Shown here one piece after another: positions 33,675 to 40,956 of a stretch of DNA of 46,199 bases. This DNA comes from Pseudomonadales bacterium (GTDB lineage: Bacteria > Pseudomonadota > Gammaproteobacteria > Pseudomonadales > Azotimanducaceae). Position 1 is the stretch's first letter. Each line of letters begins with the position of its first letter. Below the pieces are notes generated by a model. The model was not told where the DNA came from. It did no database searches and worked only from the letters and a program-made list of their open reading frames with translations. The stretch covers positions 1 through 46,199 of the forward strand of contig JAJDTI010000050.1 in assembly GCA_022827245.1 (NCBI GenBank). The letters run 5' to 3'. The position numbers and the translations under genes are program-made.

Positions 33675-34241
33675 ATGGAACCGAAGAGAAGCATGACCGC
33701 GGAGGAGATCCGGAGCCGCGTGGCGCGGTTCACGGACCTGAAGCGGATGTCCACCTCGAGTGAGCTGGACTGGGTGCCGCAGGAAGCTATGGACGTCATC
33801 TTCGCCCGCGACCTGCGGCCGATCATCATCGAGCAGACGAAGAACCCCTTCGGCAAGACGGCGGCGATCTACGGCGCGGCCGGCACGACCATGAACGTCT
33901 CGATCATGCCGCCGGGACAGGGCCCCTGCCTGCATGCCCACGACAATACCTACGAGACCTTCGTGGTCCTCGACGGCACGATCGAGTTCCGGGTCGGCCC
34001 CGAGGGGGAGGAGAAGGTGACCCTCGGCAAGTGGGACACGTTCTCGTGCCCCCCTGGCGCCTACCGGGGTTTCAGCAACGCCGGCGAGGACGACGCCGTG
34101 CTGCTCACCGTGATCACCGGCGCGGTGGATGCGCGCGACGATGTCTGCGTACCGCCGAGCGTCGGCCGCGACATCGACGAACGCTTCGGGGGCGAGGTGC
34201 TCGGCGCGTTCAAGAAGCTCGCGACGTTCAACGAAGCGTAG
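33675..34241 (+). CDS. Cupin-domain protein
   Basis: A 188-residue single-cupin protein. The first cupin motif is visible as P-G-Q-G-P-C-L-H87-A-H89-D-N-T-Y-E94-T-F-V-V-L-D-G, with two His and one Glu in position to bind a metal. The second motif region reads C-P-P-G-A-Y-R-G-F-S-N-A-G, where the usual His is replaced by Tyr/Arg. Such proteins can be dioxygenases, isomerases or binding proteins; the substrate is unknown. It belongs to the GntR-MetE-like operon (68 bp after the latter) and precedes the glutathione peroxidase gene by 44 bp. Confidence 0.8.
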   Translation: MEPKRSMTAEEIRSRVARFTDLKRMSTSSELDWVPQEAMDVIFARDLRPIIIEQTKNPFGKTAAIYGAAGTTMNVSIMPPGQGPCLHAHDNTYETFVVLDGTIEFRVGPEGEEKVTLGKWDTFSCPPGAYRGFSNAGEDDAVLLTVITGAVDARDDVCVPPSVGRDIDERFGGEVLGAFKKLATFNEA

Positions 34242-34285
34242 GGCCGTCGGCGCCGGCGACTGACCTGGCAGACGGGAGAGCCCCA

Positions 34286-34756
34286 ATGTCCGAATTCCAC
34301 GACCTCACCATGAACGCCATCACCGGGGAGCCGGTGTCTTTCGAACAGTACAAGGGAGGGGCCTGCCTGGTCGTGAATCTCGCCAGCCAGTGAGGCCACA
34401 CGCGCCAGTACGCAGGTCTGCGTACCCTGCATGAAGAAGGCAACGTGACGGTGCTCGGCTTCCCGTGCAACCAGTTCGGCGGACAGGAACCGGGCACCCA
34501 CGAGGAGATCCTCGAGTTCGCCCGGTCCCGCTACGACGCGACCTTCCCGATCTTCGAGCGGGTGAGGGTCAGGGGCAAGCGGGCGTGCGAACTGTACCGC
34601 TACCTGACGTCGCGAAAGGCGAATCCCAAGGGCAAGCCGGACGTCACATGGAACTTCACGAAGTTCCTGGTCGGCCCGGACGGCGAGGTCCTGGCCCGCT
34701 ACGAACCCCGGGTGACGCCGGAAGAGATCGCCGACGACCTTGCGAACCACCTGTAG
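34286..34756 (+). CDS. Selenocysteine-containing glutathione peroxidase (UGA recoded at codon 36)
   Basis: Read through the TGA at 34391-34393, the frame gives a 156-residue glutathione peroxidase of normal length: N-L-A-S-Q-U36-G-H-T, then F-P-C-N-Q-F-G-G-Q67-E-P-G and T-W122-N123-F-T-K-F. The UGA falls exactly on the peroxidatic residue (Cys or Sec in this family). The full catalytic tetrad Sec36, Gln67, Trp122 and Asn123 matches GPX4 U46, Q81, W136 and N137. No other disruption exists. The position of the resolving Cys in thioredoxin-dependent bacterial enzymes is Ala79 (E-F-A-R-S-R-Y), so it resembles vertebrate-type GPx. A SECIS-like hairpin follows the UGA. ATG 34286 has GGGAGAG upstream. 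Role: reduction of peroxides in the cytoplasm. Standard annotation would call two fragments or a pseudogene. It requires selA/B/C/D elsewhere in the genome. Confidence 0.88.
34391..34429 (+). promoter_or_regulatory. Bacterial SECIS element directing UGA as selenocysteine
   Basis: The TGA at 34391 is followed by GTACGCA (34408-34414), loop GGTC (34415-34418) and TGCGTAC (34419-34425). This is a perfect 7-bp stem, extendable by C-A/T-G pairs at 34406-34407 and 34428-34429 across a small CC bulge. The apex GCAGGTCTGC is identical to the apical part of the E. coli fdhF SECIS that SelB binds. The loop begins 21 bases after the UGA, within the range known for bacterial SECIS elements (fdhF: 18). 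The hairpin lies inside coding sequence, as in bacteria. Confidence 0.85.
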
Positions 34757-34777
34757 GGGACGCCCTTGTGGCGTCCC
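34757..34777 (+). terminator. Hairpin immediately after the glutathione peroxidase stop
   Basis: GGGACGCC, loop CTTGT, GGCGTCCC form a perfect 8-bp GC-rich stem starting at the base after the stop codon. There is no T-run after it, so it is at best a weak intrinsic terminator, or an RNA-stabilising hairpin. It overlaps the first copy of a 29-bp direct repeat. Confidence 0.45.
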
Positions 34778-34835
34778 GTCTCGACTTCAAGCGAGGCCCT
34801 GAGCCCCCTTGCGGCGTCCCGTCTGGACGTCGAGC
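34764..34835. repeat. 29-bp direct repeat, two copies 43 bp apart
   Basis: 34764-34792 and 34807-34835 agree at 25 of 29 positions (CCTTG[T/C]GGCGTCCCGTCT...). Together with the flanking hairpins at 34757-34777 and 34849-34869 they make a compact REP-like cluster filling the gap between convergent genes. Confidence 0.55.
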
Positions 34836-34848
34836 ATGGACGCACCCA

Positions 34849-34869
34849 GGGCGGGGACAAGCCCCGCCC
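34849..34869. terminator. GC-rich palindrome between convergent genes (REP-like)
   Basis: GGGCGGGG, loop ACAAG, CCCCGCCC is a perfect 8-bp stem that abuts the stop codon of the minus-strand AbiE-like gene. Symmetry makes it active in both directions as a transcript end. Such GGGGCGGGGCTTG palindromes look like dispersed REP elements; genome-wide copies would confirm that. Confidence 0.5.
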
Positions 34870-36201
34870 CTACATGTCCGTGTCGGCGGGCGCCGGCCAC
34901 AAGCCGAGTTCCCGCGCCAGGGCCGTGAAGTTCGCGAGTACGATGTGCCACGAGGGATGGGTGTTCGGCCAGTCGCTCACCGGCAGGACGCCCATCCGTT
35001 CCATGTAGCGCTCGTAGTGCGCGCGCCAGACGGGCCGGGCAAGCTCTTCCAGCACAGCGGCAACGGACTCGTGCGTCGTCGCGTCGCGCAGCATGGTACG
35101 GCGGGCGGTATCCGGGTCGAGCAGGATCAAGGACGGACGGATAGCCGCGAGGTCGTGTACGTGCCTCACCAGATCGGGATAGGAGTCGGCGTTACGCGGC
35201 AGCCGGGTCGTAAGAGCCTGCCACTTGCCGCTGGCGATCTCGACGGGGTGGATGGCGTCGAACTCCGACCCCGACACCCCCACCTGACTGACGCTCGGCA
35301 TCATCAGCGGGATGTGCACCAGCTCGCACTTGATGCCCGCCACGACGTTCTCGTCCGGAACCGCGCTCCGGTAGTTGTAGATGAACGTCTGGAGGACGGC
35401 GTCCTTGCGGATGCGTCCCTTGCGGGTCGGCTCGAGAAACGGCATCTCCGCGTGGACGTGCGCCTTGAACTCCTGGCCGATCTCCTTCAGGACGGCGATC
35501 CGTTCGTCGGTGTCCAGCCGTCGCACGGACTCGTCGGGAATCAGCCGGATGTCGAGATCTTCCGAAAACCGGGTGGTGGCGCGGTGGTAGGCCACGAGCG
35601 CCGTGCCGCCCTCGATGGCGAGCCTGGCCCGATCGCTCCGAAAGCGCTCCATGGCCAGCAGGACCCGGCGTACGAGCAGGTCCTTCTCCGCCCGGGCGAG
35701 GGAGTGGCACCGCTCGAAGGTGTTGAAGTGGGCCTCGATCTCCCGGCGGCCGGGAGGTTCCTCCGGTAGGTCCATGCTGCCTCCTTGCAGGGCGGCCCGT
35801 CGCCGCCGCTTTGCGACCCGTCTTCCATCGGGCGTCTCGAACATCGCCTGCACGCCCCGCTTGCGGATCACGCGCCGGCAGGGCCGGTCCAGCCTCCACA
35901 CGGCGCCGCCTGACTTCTGGCTGTAGCCGCGGACGGGCTCGCCGGGCAGGATGCGGTAGCCGAGCTTCGGCATTACCTCGGGGACGATCTCGAAGACCTT
36001 CGCCGCGCCGATGCCGTAGATGCCGCGGCCGACGCGCGTCAGCCGCCCGGTCTCGCAGTAGTGGCGCAGGGCGCGGTCGCAGGCGTGGGCCGGCGCGTGC
36101 GGCGTCAGCTCGGAGCGCAGGACCGCCTTGCGCCCGGCCTCGGCGAGCAGGCGGCGAAGGGCTTCGCAGGCGGTTTCGTATGCGGTCCCGGCGACGGTCA
36201 T
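34870..36201 (-). CDS. Fused AbiEi-like antitoxin / AbiEii-type nucleotidyltransferase toxin
   Basis: A 443-residue protein joining what are normally two genes. Residues 1-110 hold a winged helix (D-R-A-L-R-H-Y-C-E-T-G-R-L-T-R-V-G-R-G-I-Y) and the Y-R-I-L-P-G-E-P-V-R-G-Y segment of AbiEi/DUF6088-type antitoxins. A basic linker K-R-R-R-R follows. Residues 143-443 are a full-length AbiEii-type (PF08843) domain with G198-G-T-A-L and S-E-D215-L-D217, the nucleotidyltransferase motif. Internal ATG 35775 (Met143) is preceded by AAGGAGG at ideal distance, so the toxin alone (301 residues) can also be made. ATG 36201 has GGAGG 5 bases upstream; an in-frame TTG at 36246 is weaker. Type IV systems of this kind inhibit growth or abort phage infection by modifying tRNA or nucleotides. 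A lost stop codon between two genes is the main alternative. Confidence 0.82.
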   Translation of the reverse strand: MTVAGTAYETACEALRRLLAEAGRKAVLRSELTPHAPAHACDRALRHYCETGRLTRVGRGIYGIGAAKVFEIVPEVMPKLGYRILPGEPVRGYSQKSGGAVWRLDRPCRRVIRKRGVQAMFETPDGRRVAKRRRRAALQGGSMDLPEEPPGRREIEAHFNTFERCHSLARAEKDLLVRRVLLAMERFRSDRARLAIEGGTALVAYHRATTRFSEDLDIRLIPDESVRRLDTDERIAVLKEIGQEFKAHVHAEMPFLEPTRKGRIRKDAVLQTFIYNYRSAVPDENVVAGIKCELVHIPLMMPSVSQVGVSGSEFDAIHPVEIASGKWQALTTRLPRNADSYPDLVRHVHDLAAIRPSLILLDPDTARRTMLRDATTHESVAAVLEELARPVWRAHYERYMERMGVLPVSDWPNTHPSWHIVLANFTALARELGLWPAPADTDM

Positions 36202-36265
36202 CGTGGCCTCCGGCGCAAGTTTGGGAGGGATCGGCGAACGGGTCAAACGGCGCGTGAGGCGCCGC

Positions 36266-37645
36266 TTACGCGAACAGGATGTTCCGGATGATGAACAGCG
36301 ACAGGAACGCCTGCACGACGAAGATCGCCGCGACCGCCCAGCGCACCCAGGACCCGGGCAGGAGCCGCGGGTCCATGCGGCGCTTCTGCAGGTAGAACGT
36401 CAGGAAGCTCTGCAGGGGCAGCATGAAAGCGCCGTACGTCGCCCCGAAGGTGACGAGCACGATCGGTTGCGGGAACCACAGGTAAAGCCCGGCGCTGACG
36501 ATGGGCATCGCGACGACGTATCCGGCGATCCACTTGCGCCGTAGCGCGAGGTTGCTCCGCGGGATGAAGCCGAGGGTGACGAGGAGGTCGGGGAAGCTGC
36601 GGGAACCGGCGCCGATACCGGACAGGGACGTCGAGAACAGGATGCAGAACGCCCCGAAGCTGAACAGCCAGAAGGACCAGGGCCCGAGGGTCTGCGTGTA
36701 CATGCGGGACAGGACGGCGATCGTCTCGGAACCGGACGGCAGTTCGCCGATGCGATGCAGCACGCCGGCGCCGAGGAAGAAGAACGAGAGCGTCGCGAAG
36801 GTCAGGATGACGAGCGTCACCCACACGTCGGTCTGGACCACGCGCACCCAGCCCCGCGCCCGATCCACCCACCCGGGATCGTTGCGGTCGCCGCCCACGA
36901 AGGTCGGATAGCCCTTCTCCACGCACCAGTAGGTGTAGGCCGCGATCTCCCCGGAAGCGACGCCCGTGGCGCCGTACATGGCGAGGGCGAGCACGGCGTG
37001 CTCGAGCGGGAAGTCGAAGGTCAGGCCGGACAGGATGTCGGCGCCGGTCGCGCGGAACTCCGTCGTCTGCATGAGGAGTGCCGAGACGATCGTCGCGGCG
37101 GTGAAGCTCATGACGAGGACGAGCATGGCCTTCTCGAGGCGCATGTAGGCCCCGGTGCCGAGGATGAGCATGACCAGGGCCGCAGCGGACACCGTGGCCC
37201 ACGTTTCAGTCATCGCCGGGACCACGGGGCCGAGGAGCAGTCCGAGCGCCTGGCCGGCGCCGCCGATGATCCCGCCGCCGATGAGGATGCCGGGCACGAA
37301 CCCCACGAGGCCGAGCCAGATCGGCCAGGCCACGCGCTCCTTGTTGAAGAAGCGGAGCTTGCCGGGCAGGCGGTTCAGCGCGCGCAGGTAGGTGTCGCCG
37401 GTGGTGACGACATAACGCGCGAGTTCCGCCTGGATGAGGGACTTGATCCAGCAGGAGAACAGCACCCACCAGAGGAGGACGAAACCCGCCGCCGCGCCGA
37501 GCCCGGCCGTCAGCAGGATCTCGCCGGACCCGACGATGGAGCCGGAAACGACGATCCCCGGGCCGAGGTTGCGCAGCCGGGCGAGCAGCCCCCGCGGCGG
37601 TTCCCGGGTTTCGCCGGGGCGGATGGTGTAGGGATCGTCGCTCAC
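36266..37645 (-). CDS. Nramp-related transporter lacking the DPGN and MPH motifs
   Basis: A 459-residue membrane protein with about eleven helices and the overall pattern of Nramp/MntH transporters. In Nramp, helix 1 carries D-P-G-N and helix 6 M-P-H, which bind the transition metal. Here helix 1 reads G-P-G-I-V-V-S-G-S-I-V-G-S-G-E and helix 6 A-M-Y-G-A-T-G-V-A. Transition-metal transport should therefore not be assumed; a different ion or organic solute is likely. GTG 37645 begins M-S-D-D-P-Y after 5 bp from the stop of the preceding gene on this strand, implying co-transcription with the secreted protein at 37651-38331. Confidence 0.78.
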   Translation of the reverse strand: MSDDPYTIRPGETREPPRGLLARLRNLGPGIVVSGSIVGSGEILLTAGLGAAAGFVLLWWVLFSCWIKSLIQAELARYVVTTGDTYLRALNRLPGKLRFFNKERVAWPIWLGLVGFVPGILIGGGIIGGAGQALGLLLGPVVPAMTETWATVSAAALVMLILGTGAYMRLEKAMLVLVMSFTAATIVSALLMQTTEFRATGADILSGLTFDFPLEHAVLALAMYGATGVASGEIAAYTYWCVEKGYPTFVGGDRNDPGWVDRARGWVRVVQTDVWVTLVILTFATLSFFFLGAGVLHRIGELPSGSETIAVLSRMYTQTLGPWSFWLFSFGAFCILFSTSLSGIGAGSRSFPDLLVTLGFIPRSNLALRRKWIAGYVVAMPIVSAGLYLWFPQPIVLVTFGATYGAFMLPLQSFLTFYLQKRRMDPRLLPGSWVRWAVAAIFVVQAFLSLFIIRNILFA

Positions 37646-37650
37646 GCGGG

Positions 37651-38331
37651 TCAGGAAGCGATCGGCGTGCAGGCGTAATCCGCGTACCGCACGCGCCGGT
37701 CCTCGTCCAGCGTCTTGAACAGGAACGCCTTGCCGCGCATGGCGACGTGTACCGTCTCGACGAGAAGGGCCCCCGACTCCGGGTCGCGGAAGAAGGTCGT
37801 CTCCTGGCGGAACTCGTGGATCTTCACGGTCGGCCCCGGAGAGACTTCCTCGAGGGCTTCCAGCACGAACGACGTCGGCACGAAGCCGGACTTGCGCACC
37901 GTCAGCGTGCCCTGGAGCTTGTCCAGGAACGGGGGCGCGTCGCTGTCCTCGGAGGGCGCCAGGGCGAACGTGAAGGTCAGCGTCTCGTAGTCTTCGTCGG
38001 CGAGGACGACCGTCTCCTCGCGCGCCATCGCGGCGACGTCGAACTCCGTGGGATGTCCGCGCCGGCGGCGGTCCTCGGCGCCCCCCTCGTAGCGCTCGAG
38101 TTCCTGGAGGGAAGGGGACCGGTCGCCGATGGCGACGAGACGCCAGCCCTCGCCGGGCGTGAAGCGCTCCTCGAGGTCGCGTCCCTGGATCGTCGCGCGC
38201 GTCGTGTAGCTGCACGACAGCCGGTCGTCCGCGGGCGGATTGGCTGCCGCGACGGAGCGGAACAGGGAGAGGGCGCGGTCGCCCCCTGCGGCGAGGACGA
38301 CGAGCAACGCGGTTCCGGCGAGGGCGCCCAT
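37651..38331 (-). CDS. Secreted protein of unknown function
   Basis: A 226-residue protein not recognised. It has an N-terminal hydrophobic segment (A-L-A-G-T-A-L-L-V-V-L-A-A-G-G) that could be a signal peptide or anchor, then mixed beta-rich sequence with few Cys (two, near residues 40 and 222) and no known motif. The pattern of alternating hydrophobic strands, with phrases such as G-T-L-T-V-R-K-S-G-F and E-E-V-S-P-G-P-T-V-K-I, would suit a periplasmic beta-sandwich or LolA-like barrel, but this is only a guess. It lies between the sulfatase and Nramp-like genes on the same strand. Confidence 0.65.
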   Translation of the reverse strand: MGALAGTALLVVLAAGGDRALSLFRSVAAANPPADDRLSCSYTTRATIQGRDLEERFTPGEGWRLVAIGDRSPSLQELERYEGGAEDRRRRGHPTEFDVAAMAREETVVLADEDYETLTFTFALAPSEDSDAPPFLDKLQGTLTVRKSGFVPTSFVLEALEEVSPGPTVKIHEFRQETTFFRDPESGALLVETVHVAMRGKAFLFKTLDEDRRVRYADYACTPIAS

Positions 38332-38368
38332 CTCAGCCTGGCTCGACGACGCGCGCGGCGGCGGCCGG

Positions 38369-39820
38369 CTACAGACCCAGCCGCTCGAACTGCGAGGGCG
38401 GCGCGTCGGCGGCCTCCATCGTCCGCCGCAGCAGGTCCACGTAGCGCGCCTCCGCCGGCTTGCCGACGAGATTGCGCGTCTGCCGGGGATCGTTGCCGAG
38501 GTGGAAGAGCTGCGAGTCCTTCACGATGTCCGTCCGCCGCATCCCGGAGCGCGCGCGGACGACCGGCATGTCGGTGTAGGGCAGGAAGCTGCCGAACTCC
38601 GCCTCGCGGAACATGCGGTCGCCCGGCAGGCTGTGGAAGTGATAGGACGTCGGGATCTGGTAGTGCATGAAGAGCGGTGCGTTGTCGGCCTGGGCGGCGG
38701 CCCGCATGTAGGTGTAGCTCCCGTCGGTCACGTTCACGGGCATGCCGAACCAGCCGTAGAGGACGGCCTCGCGGGCCACCGGCGCGTCCTTCTCGAATAC
38801 GCCCCGCAGGGACTCTCCGTGGATCGGCTGCGGACAGTCCACGCCGAAGTAGTCGAGCAGCGTCGGCATGACGTCGATGTTCTGCGTGAGTTGCGCGCGT
38901 CGCTGCCCGGCGTGCCGGTTCCCGGGCAGCTTGGCGACGAAGGGCAGGTTCGAGAGTTCGTTCCAGGCGTGCCAGCGGTTCTTGCCGGTGCAGCCGTGCT
39001 CGCCGATGAGGTGGCCGTGGTCGGTGGTCAGGATGACGAGGGTCTCCTCGAAGATGCCCTGCCTCTCCAGTTCGTCGAGCAGCCGGCCGAGATACTCGTC
39101 CGCCATCGACAGCGTGCCGGCGTAGCGGCGGCGCAGGTGCCGGATGGCGTCCTCTCCGCCCTCGGCCCGGTCGTAGCCCGTCCACAGGTTCAGCGGTCCC
39201 GACCAGTCGTCGCCGTACTGGTCCACGTAGACCCGCGGACAGTCGAACGGCTCGTGGGGGTCGAAGCCCTCCACCCAGAGGAGGAAGTCGTCCGTCCCCT
39301 CGTTGCGCTGCAGCCAGTCCACGGCGCCGAGGAAGGTCTTCGGCGTCGGGAACTCCGCCGCGGAGGTGAAGCGCTCGGCGTTGAGCGCGTACTGCTCGGT
39401 CCACCGCCCGAGGTGCTCCGGTTCCGCCGGCGGCCGCGCGCGCGACTGCCAGCAGTCGTTCTCCTGACCGCGGTGGAACTGGTAGGTGTCGAACTGGGTG
39501 TGGTAGTTCTCGCCGCCGACGTGGAAGTAGTGGTAGTGGTCGGTCTCCATGTGCGAGCGGATGCCGGCCTTGCGCAGGAGGCCGGGGAACGGCACGTCGA
39601 ACGGCTCGATGGCGCCCCAGGGCCGCTCGAGGAAGTTCAGGCGCCCCGTCATGATGTCGCGCCGCGCCGGCATGCAGGGCGCGGACCCCAGCCAGTGGTT
39701 GTCGTGGACGACGCCGCTGTTCGCGAGCCGGGTGATGTTCGGCGCCCGCACCCAGTCGTTGCCGTAGATCGGCAGGTAGTTGCGGTTCAGGCTGTCGAGC
39801 AGGATGAAGATGGCTTTCAT
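38369..39820 (-). CDS. Type I sulfatase (formylglycine-dependent)
   Basis: A 483-residue sulfatase of the alkaline-phosphatase superfamily. The N-terminus M-K-A-I-F-I-L-L-D-S-L-N-R-N supplies the first metal-binding Asp. C49-M-P-A-R53 is the C-x-P-x-R signature whose Cys becomes formylglycine. The later T-T-D-H-G-H-L-I-G-E-H-G motif gives the second metal cluster. No signal peptide is visible at ATG 39820, so it seems cytoplasmic, and an anaerobic or FGE-type maturase would have to lie elsewhere. Substrate not predictable: sulfate esters or phosphonates are both known in the family. It is on the same strand as the secreted protein and Nramp-like genes. Confidence 0.9.
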   Translation of the reverse strand: MKAIFILLDSLNRNYLPIYGNDWVRAPNITRLANSGVVHDNHWLGSAPCMPARRDIMTGRLNFLERPWGAIEPFDVPFPGLLRKAGIRSHMETDHYHYFHVGGENYHTQFDTYQFHRGQENDCWQSRARPPAEPEHLGRWTEQYALNAERFTSAAEFPTPKTFLGAVDWLQRNEGTDDFLLWVEGFDPHEPFDCPRVYVDQYGDDWSGPLNLWTGYDRAEGGEDAIRHLRRRYAGTLSMADEYLGRLLDELERQGIFEETLVILTTDHGHLIGEHGCTGKNRWHAWNELSNLPFVAKLPGNRHAGQRRAQLTQNIDVMPTLLDYFGVDCPQPIHGESLRGVFEKDAPVAREAVLYGWFGMPVNVTDGSYTYMRAAAQADNAPLFMHYQIPTSYHFHSLPGDRMFREAEFGSFLPYTDMPVVRARSGMRRTDIVKDSQLFHLGNDPRQTRNLVGKPAEARYVDLLRRTMEAADAPPSQFERLGL

Positions 39821-39860
39821 GCGGGTCTCCGGTTCGGGTGGGGGACGCGGGCGGTAGCCG

Positions 39861-40337
39861 CTAGAAGCCCTCGCCTTCCTCCTGCGTCGGCATGCCGGAA
39901 TAGTGCACGTGATGGATCTGCCAGACGCCGTTCTCGCGCCGGTAGATCTGCGTCTCGCGGCCCGCCGAGTTGATGGGCGTGCCGTCGGGAAGACTCGCCT
40001 CGAAGGTCCAGTAGAAGTCGGACCAGGCCGTGTCGTCGGTGAGTTGGTGTATCTCGAAGTCACCGATCGTGAGATGTCGCGTCGGCAGTCCACCCATCGC
40101 TCCGAGGTAGAAGTTCTCCCTGATTTCCTCCCAGCCGCGTTGATGGCCGCGCGGATGGATGAACGAGACGCCGGAGTCCTGGCTCCAGATCTCCTCGGCG
40201 AGATCCAGGTCGAGTGTGTTGGTGGCGCGCGCGTAGGTCTCTAGCAGCGCGGCGATCTCGGCCGTGGCGGTGTCCTGGGCAAAGGCGGCGCTGCCCAGCA
40301 GGGCGGCGAGGGCGAAAGTGGCCAGGGGTCTCAACAT
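39861..40337 (-). CDS. Secreted NTF2/SnoaL-like (DUF4440-type) protein
   Basis: A 158-residue protein with a signal peptide (L-A-T-F-A-L-A-A-L-L-G-S-A-A-F-A, cleavage before Q-D-T-A). A cone-shaped NTF2-like fold domain follows, recognisable by the early helix A-E-I-A-A-L-L-E-T-Y-A-R-A-T-N-T-L-D, the W-E-E-I-R-E-N-F motif and final strands Q-I-Y-R-R-E-N-G-V-W-Q-I-H-H-V-H-Y-S. Such domains act as small ligand-binding or isomerase proteins; no catalytic residues can be singled out. ATG 40337 has GGGAG 7 bases upstream. Confidence 0.78.
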   Translation of the reverse strand: MLRPLATFALAALLGSAAFAQDTATAEIAALLETYARATNTLDLDLAEEIWSQDSGVSFIHPRGHQRGWEEIRENFYLGAMGGLPTRHLTIGDFEIHQLTDDTAWSDFYWTFEASLPDGTPINSAGRETQIYRRENGVWQIHHVHYSGMPTQEEGEGF

Positions 40338-40369
40338 GACTTGCTCCCGAATGAAGTGGTTATGGTGCG

Positions 40370-40774
40370 TCAACGCGTGCCCGCGTCGAGCTTGTAGGTG
40401 ACCGTTGCCATGGCGATCTCCGCCCCGGCGGCGTCCGTAACGCACACCTCGCCGACGGAGATCGTGCCGCCCCGCCGGCGTACCGTCGCCGTGGCCGTGA
40501 GGTCGATGCCGACCGCCAGGCGCAGGTAGTGGATCGTGAACCCGACGGTGGCCCCACGGGCGTTCGGCGCCGGGTCGGGCAGCGACCAGAATGCCGCGGT
40601 CGCGGCGGTATCGACGAACGCGCTGATGGCCCCGCCGTGGATGCGCCCGACGCCGAGGTGCGGCCCATAGGGCAGGCGCAGGACGACGCGGTCCGGCTCG
40701 GACTCGACGAACTCGATGCCCATCGTCCGCGCGAAACCCTCCTGCACGATGCCGTGCACGCGGTCGAGTCCCAT
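40370..40774 (-). CDS. PaaI-type hotdog thioesterase
   Basis: A 134-residue hotdog-fold protein with the PaaI signature H46-G-G-A-I-S-A-F-V-D55-T-A-A in the central helix and the adjacent N-terminal strand region G-I-E-F-V-E-S-E. Asp55 corresponds to the catalytic acid. It hydrolyses an acyl-CoA in the cytoplasm; the acyl group is unknown. Its start lies 3 bp downstream of the stop of a short remnant frame (40778-40858), and it precedes the NTF2-like gene by 32 bp on the same strand. Confidence 0.85.
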   Translation of the reverse strand: MGLDRVHGIVQEGFARTMGIEFVESEPDRVVLRLPYGPHLGVGRIHGGAISAFVDTAATAAFWSLPDPAPNARGATVGFTIHYLRLAVGIDLTATATVRRRGGTISVGEVCVTDAAGAEIAMATVTYKLDAGTR

Positions 40775-40777
40775 CTT

Positions 40778-40858
40778 TCAGTCCGAGAGCGCCTCGTGGT
40801 TCTGCGCATTGAACGCGTCGATGAACCCCTGCATGGCGGCGACGGCGGCTTCGCGCAT
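40778..40858 (-). pseudogene. N-terminal remnant of an NTF2/SnoaL-like gene
   Basis: A 26-residue frame begins at ATG 40858 with AGGAAG about 10 bases upstream and reads A-A-M-Q-G-F-I-D-A-F-N-A-Q-N-H-E-A-L before TGA. This is the first helix of many SnoaL-like proteins, which normally run to about 130-150 residues. The rest is missing, and the PaaI gene starts directly after. It may be a leader frame coupled to PaaI translation or the scar of a deletion. Confidence 0.4.
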
Positions 40859-40956
40859 GACGGGACGGGCTTCCTGTGGCTGACGTTGGACGCGCGGGCG
40901 GCGCCCGGCGAGCGTGGTAGCTTACCGCATCGCGATTGTCGAACGAGGGATCTCGG

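Noticed and set aside
34445..34756. A separate GTG-start 103-residue gene for the C-terminal part of the glutathione peroxidase
   Set aside because: It lacks the catalytic residue, has no ribosome-binding site, and is the in-frame continuation past the UGA.
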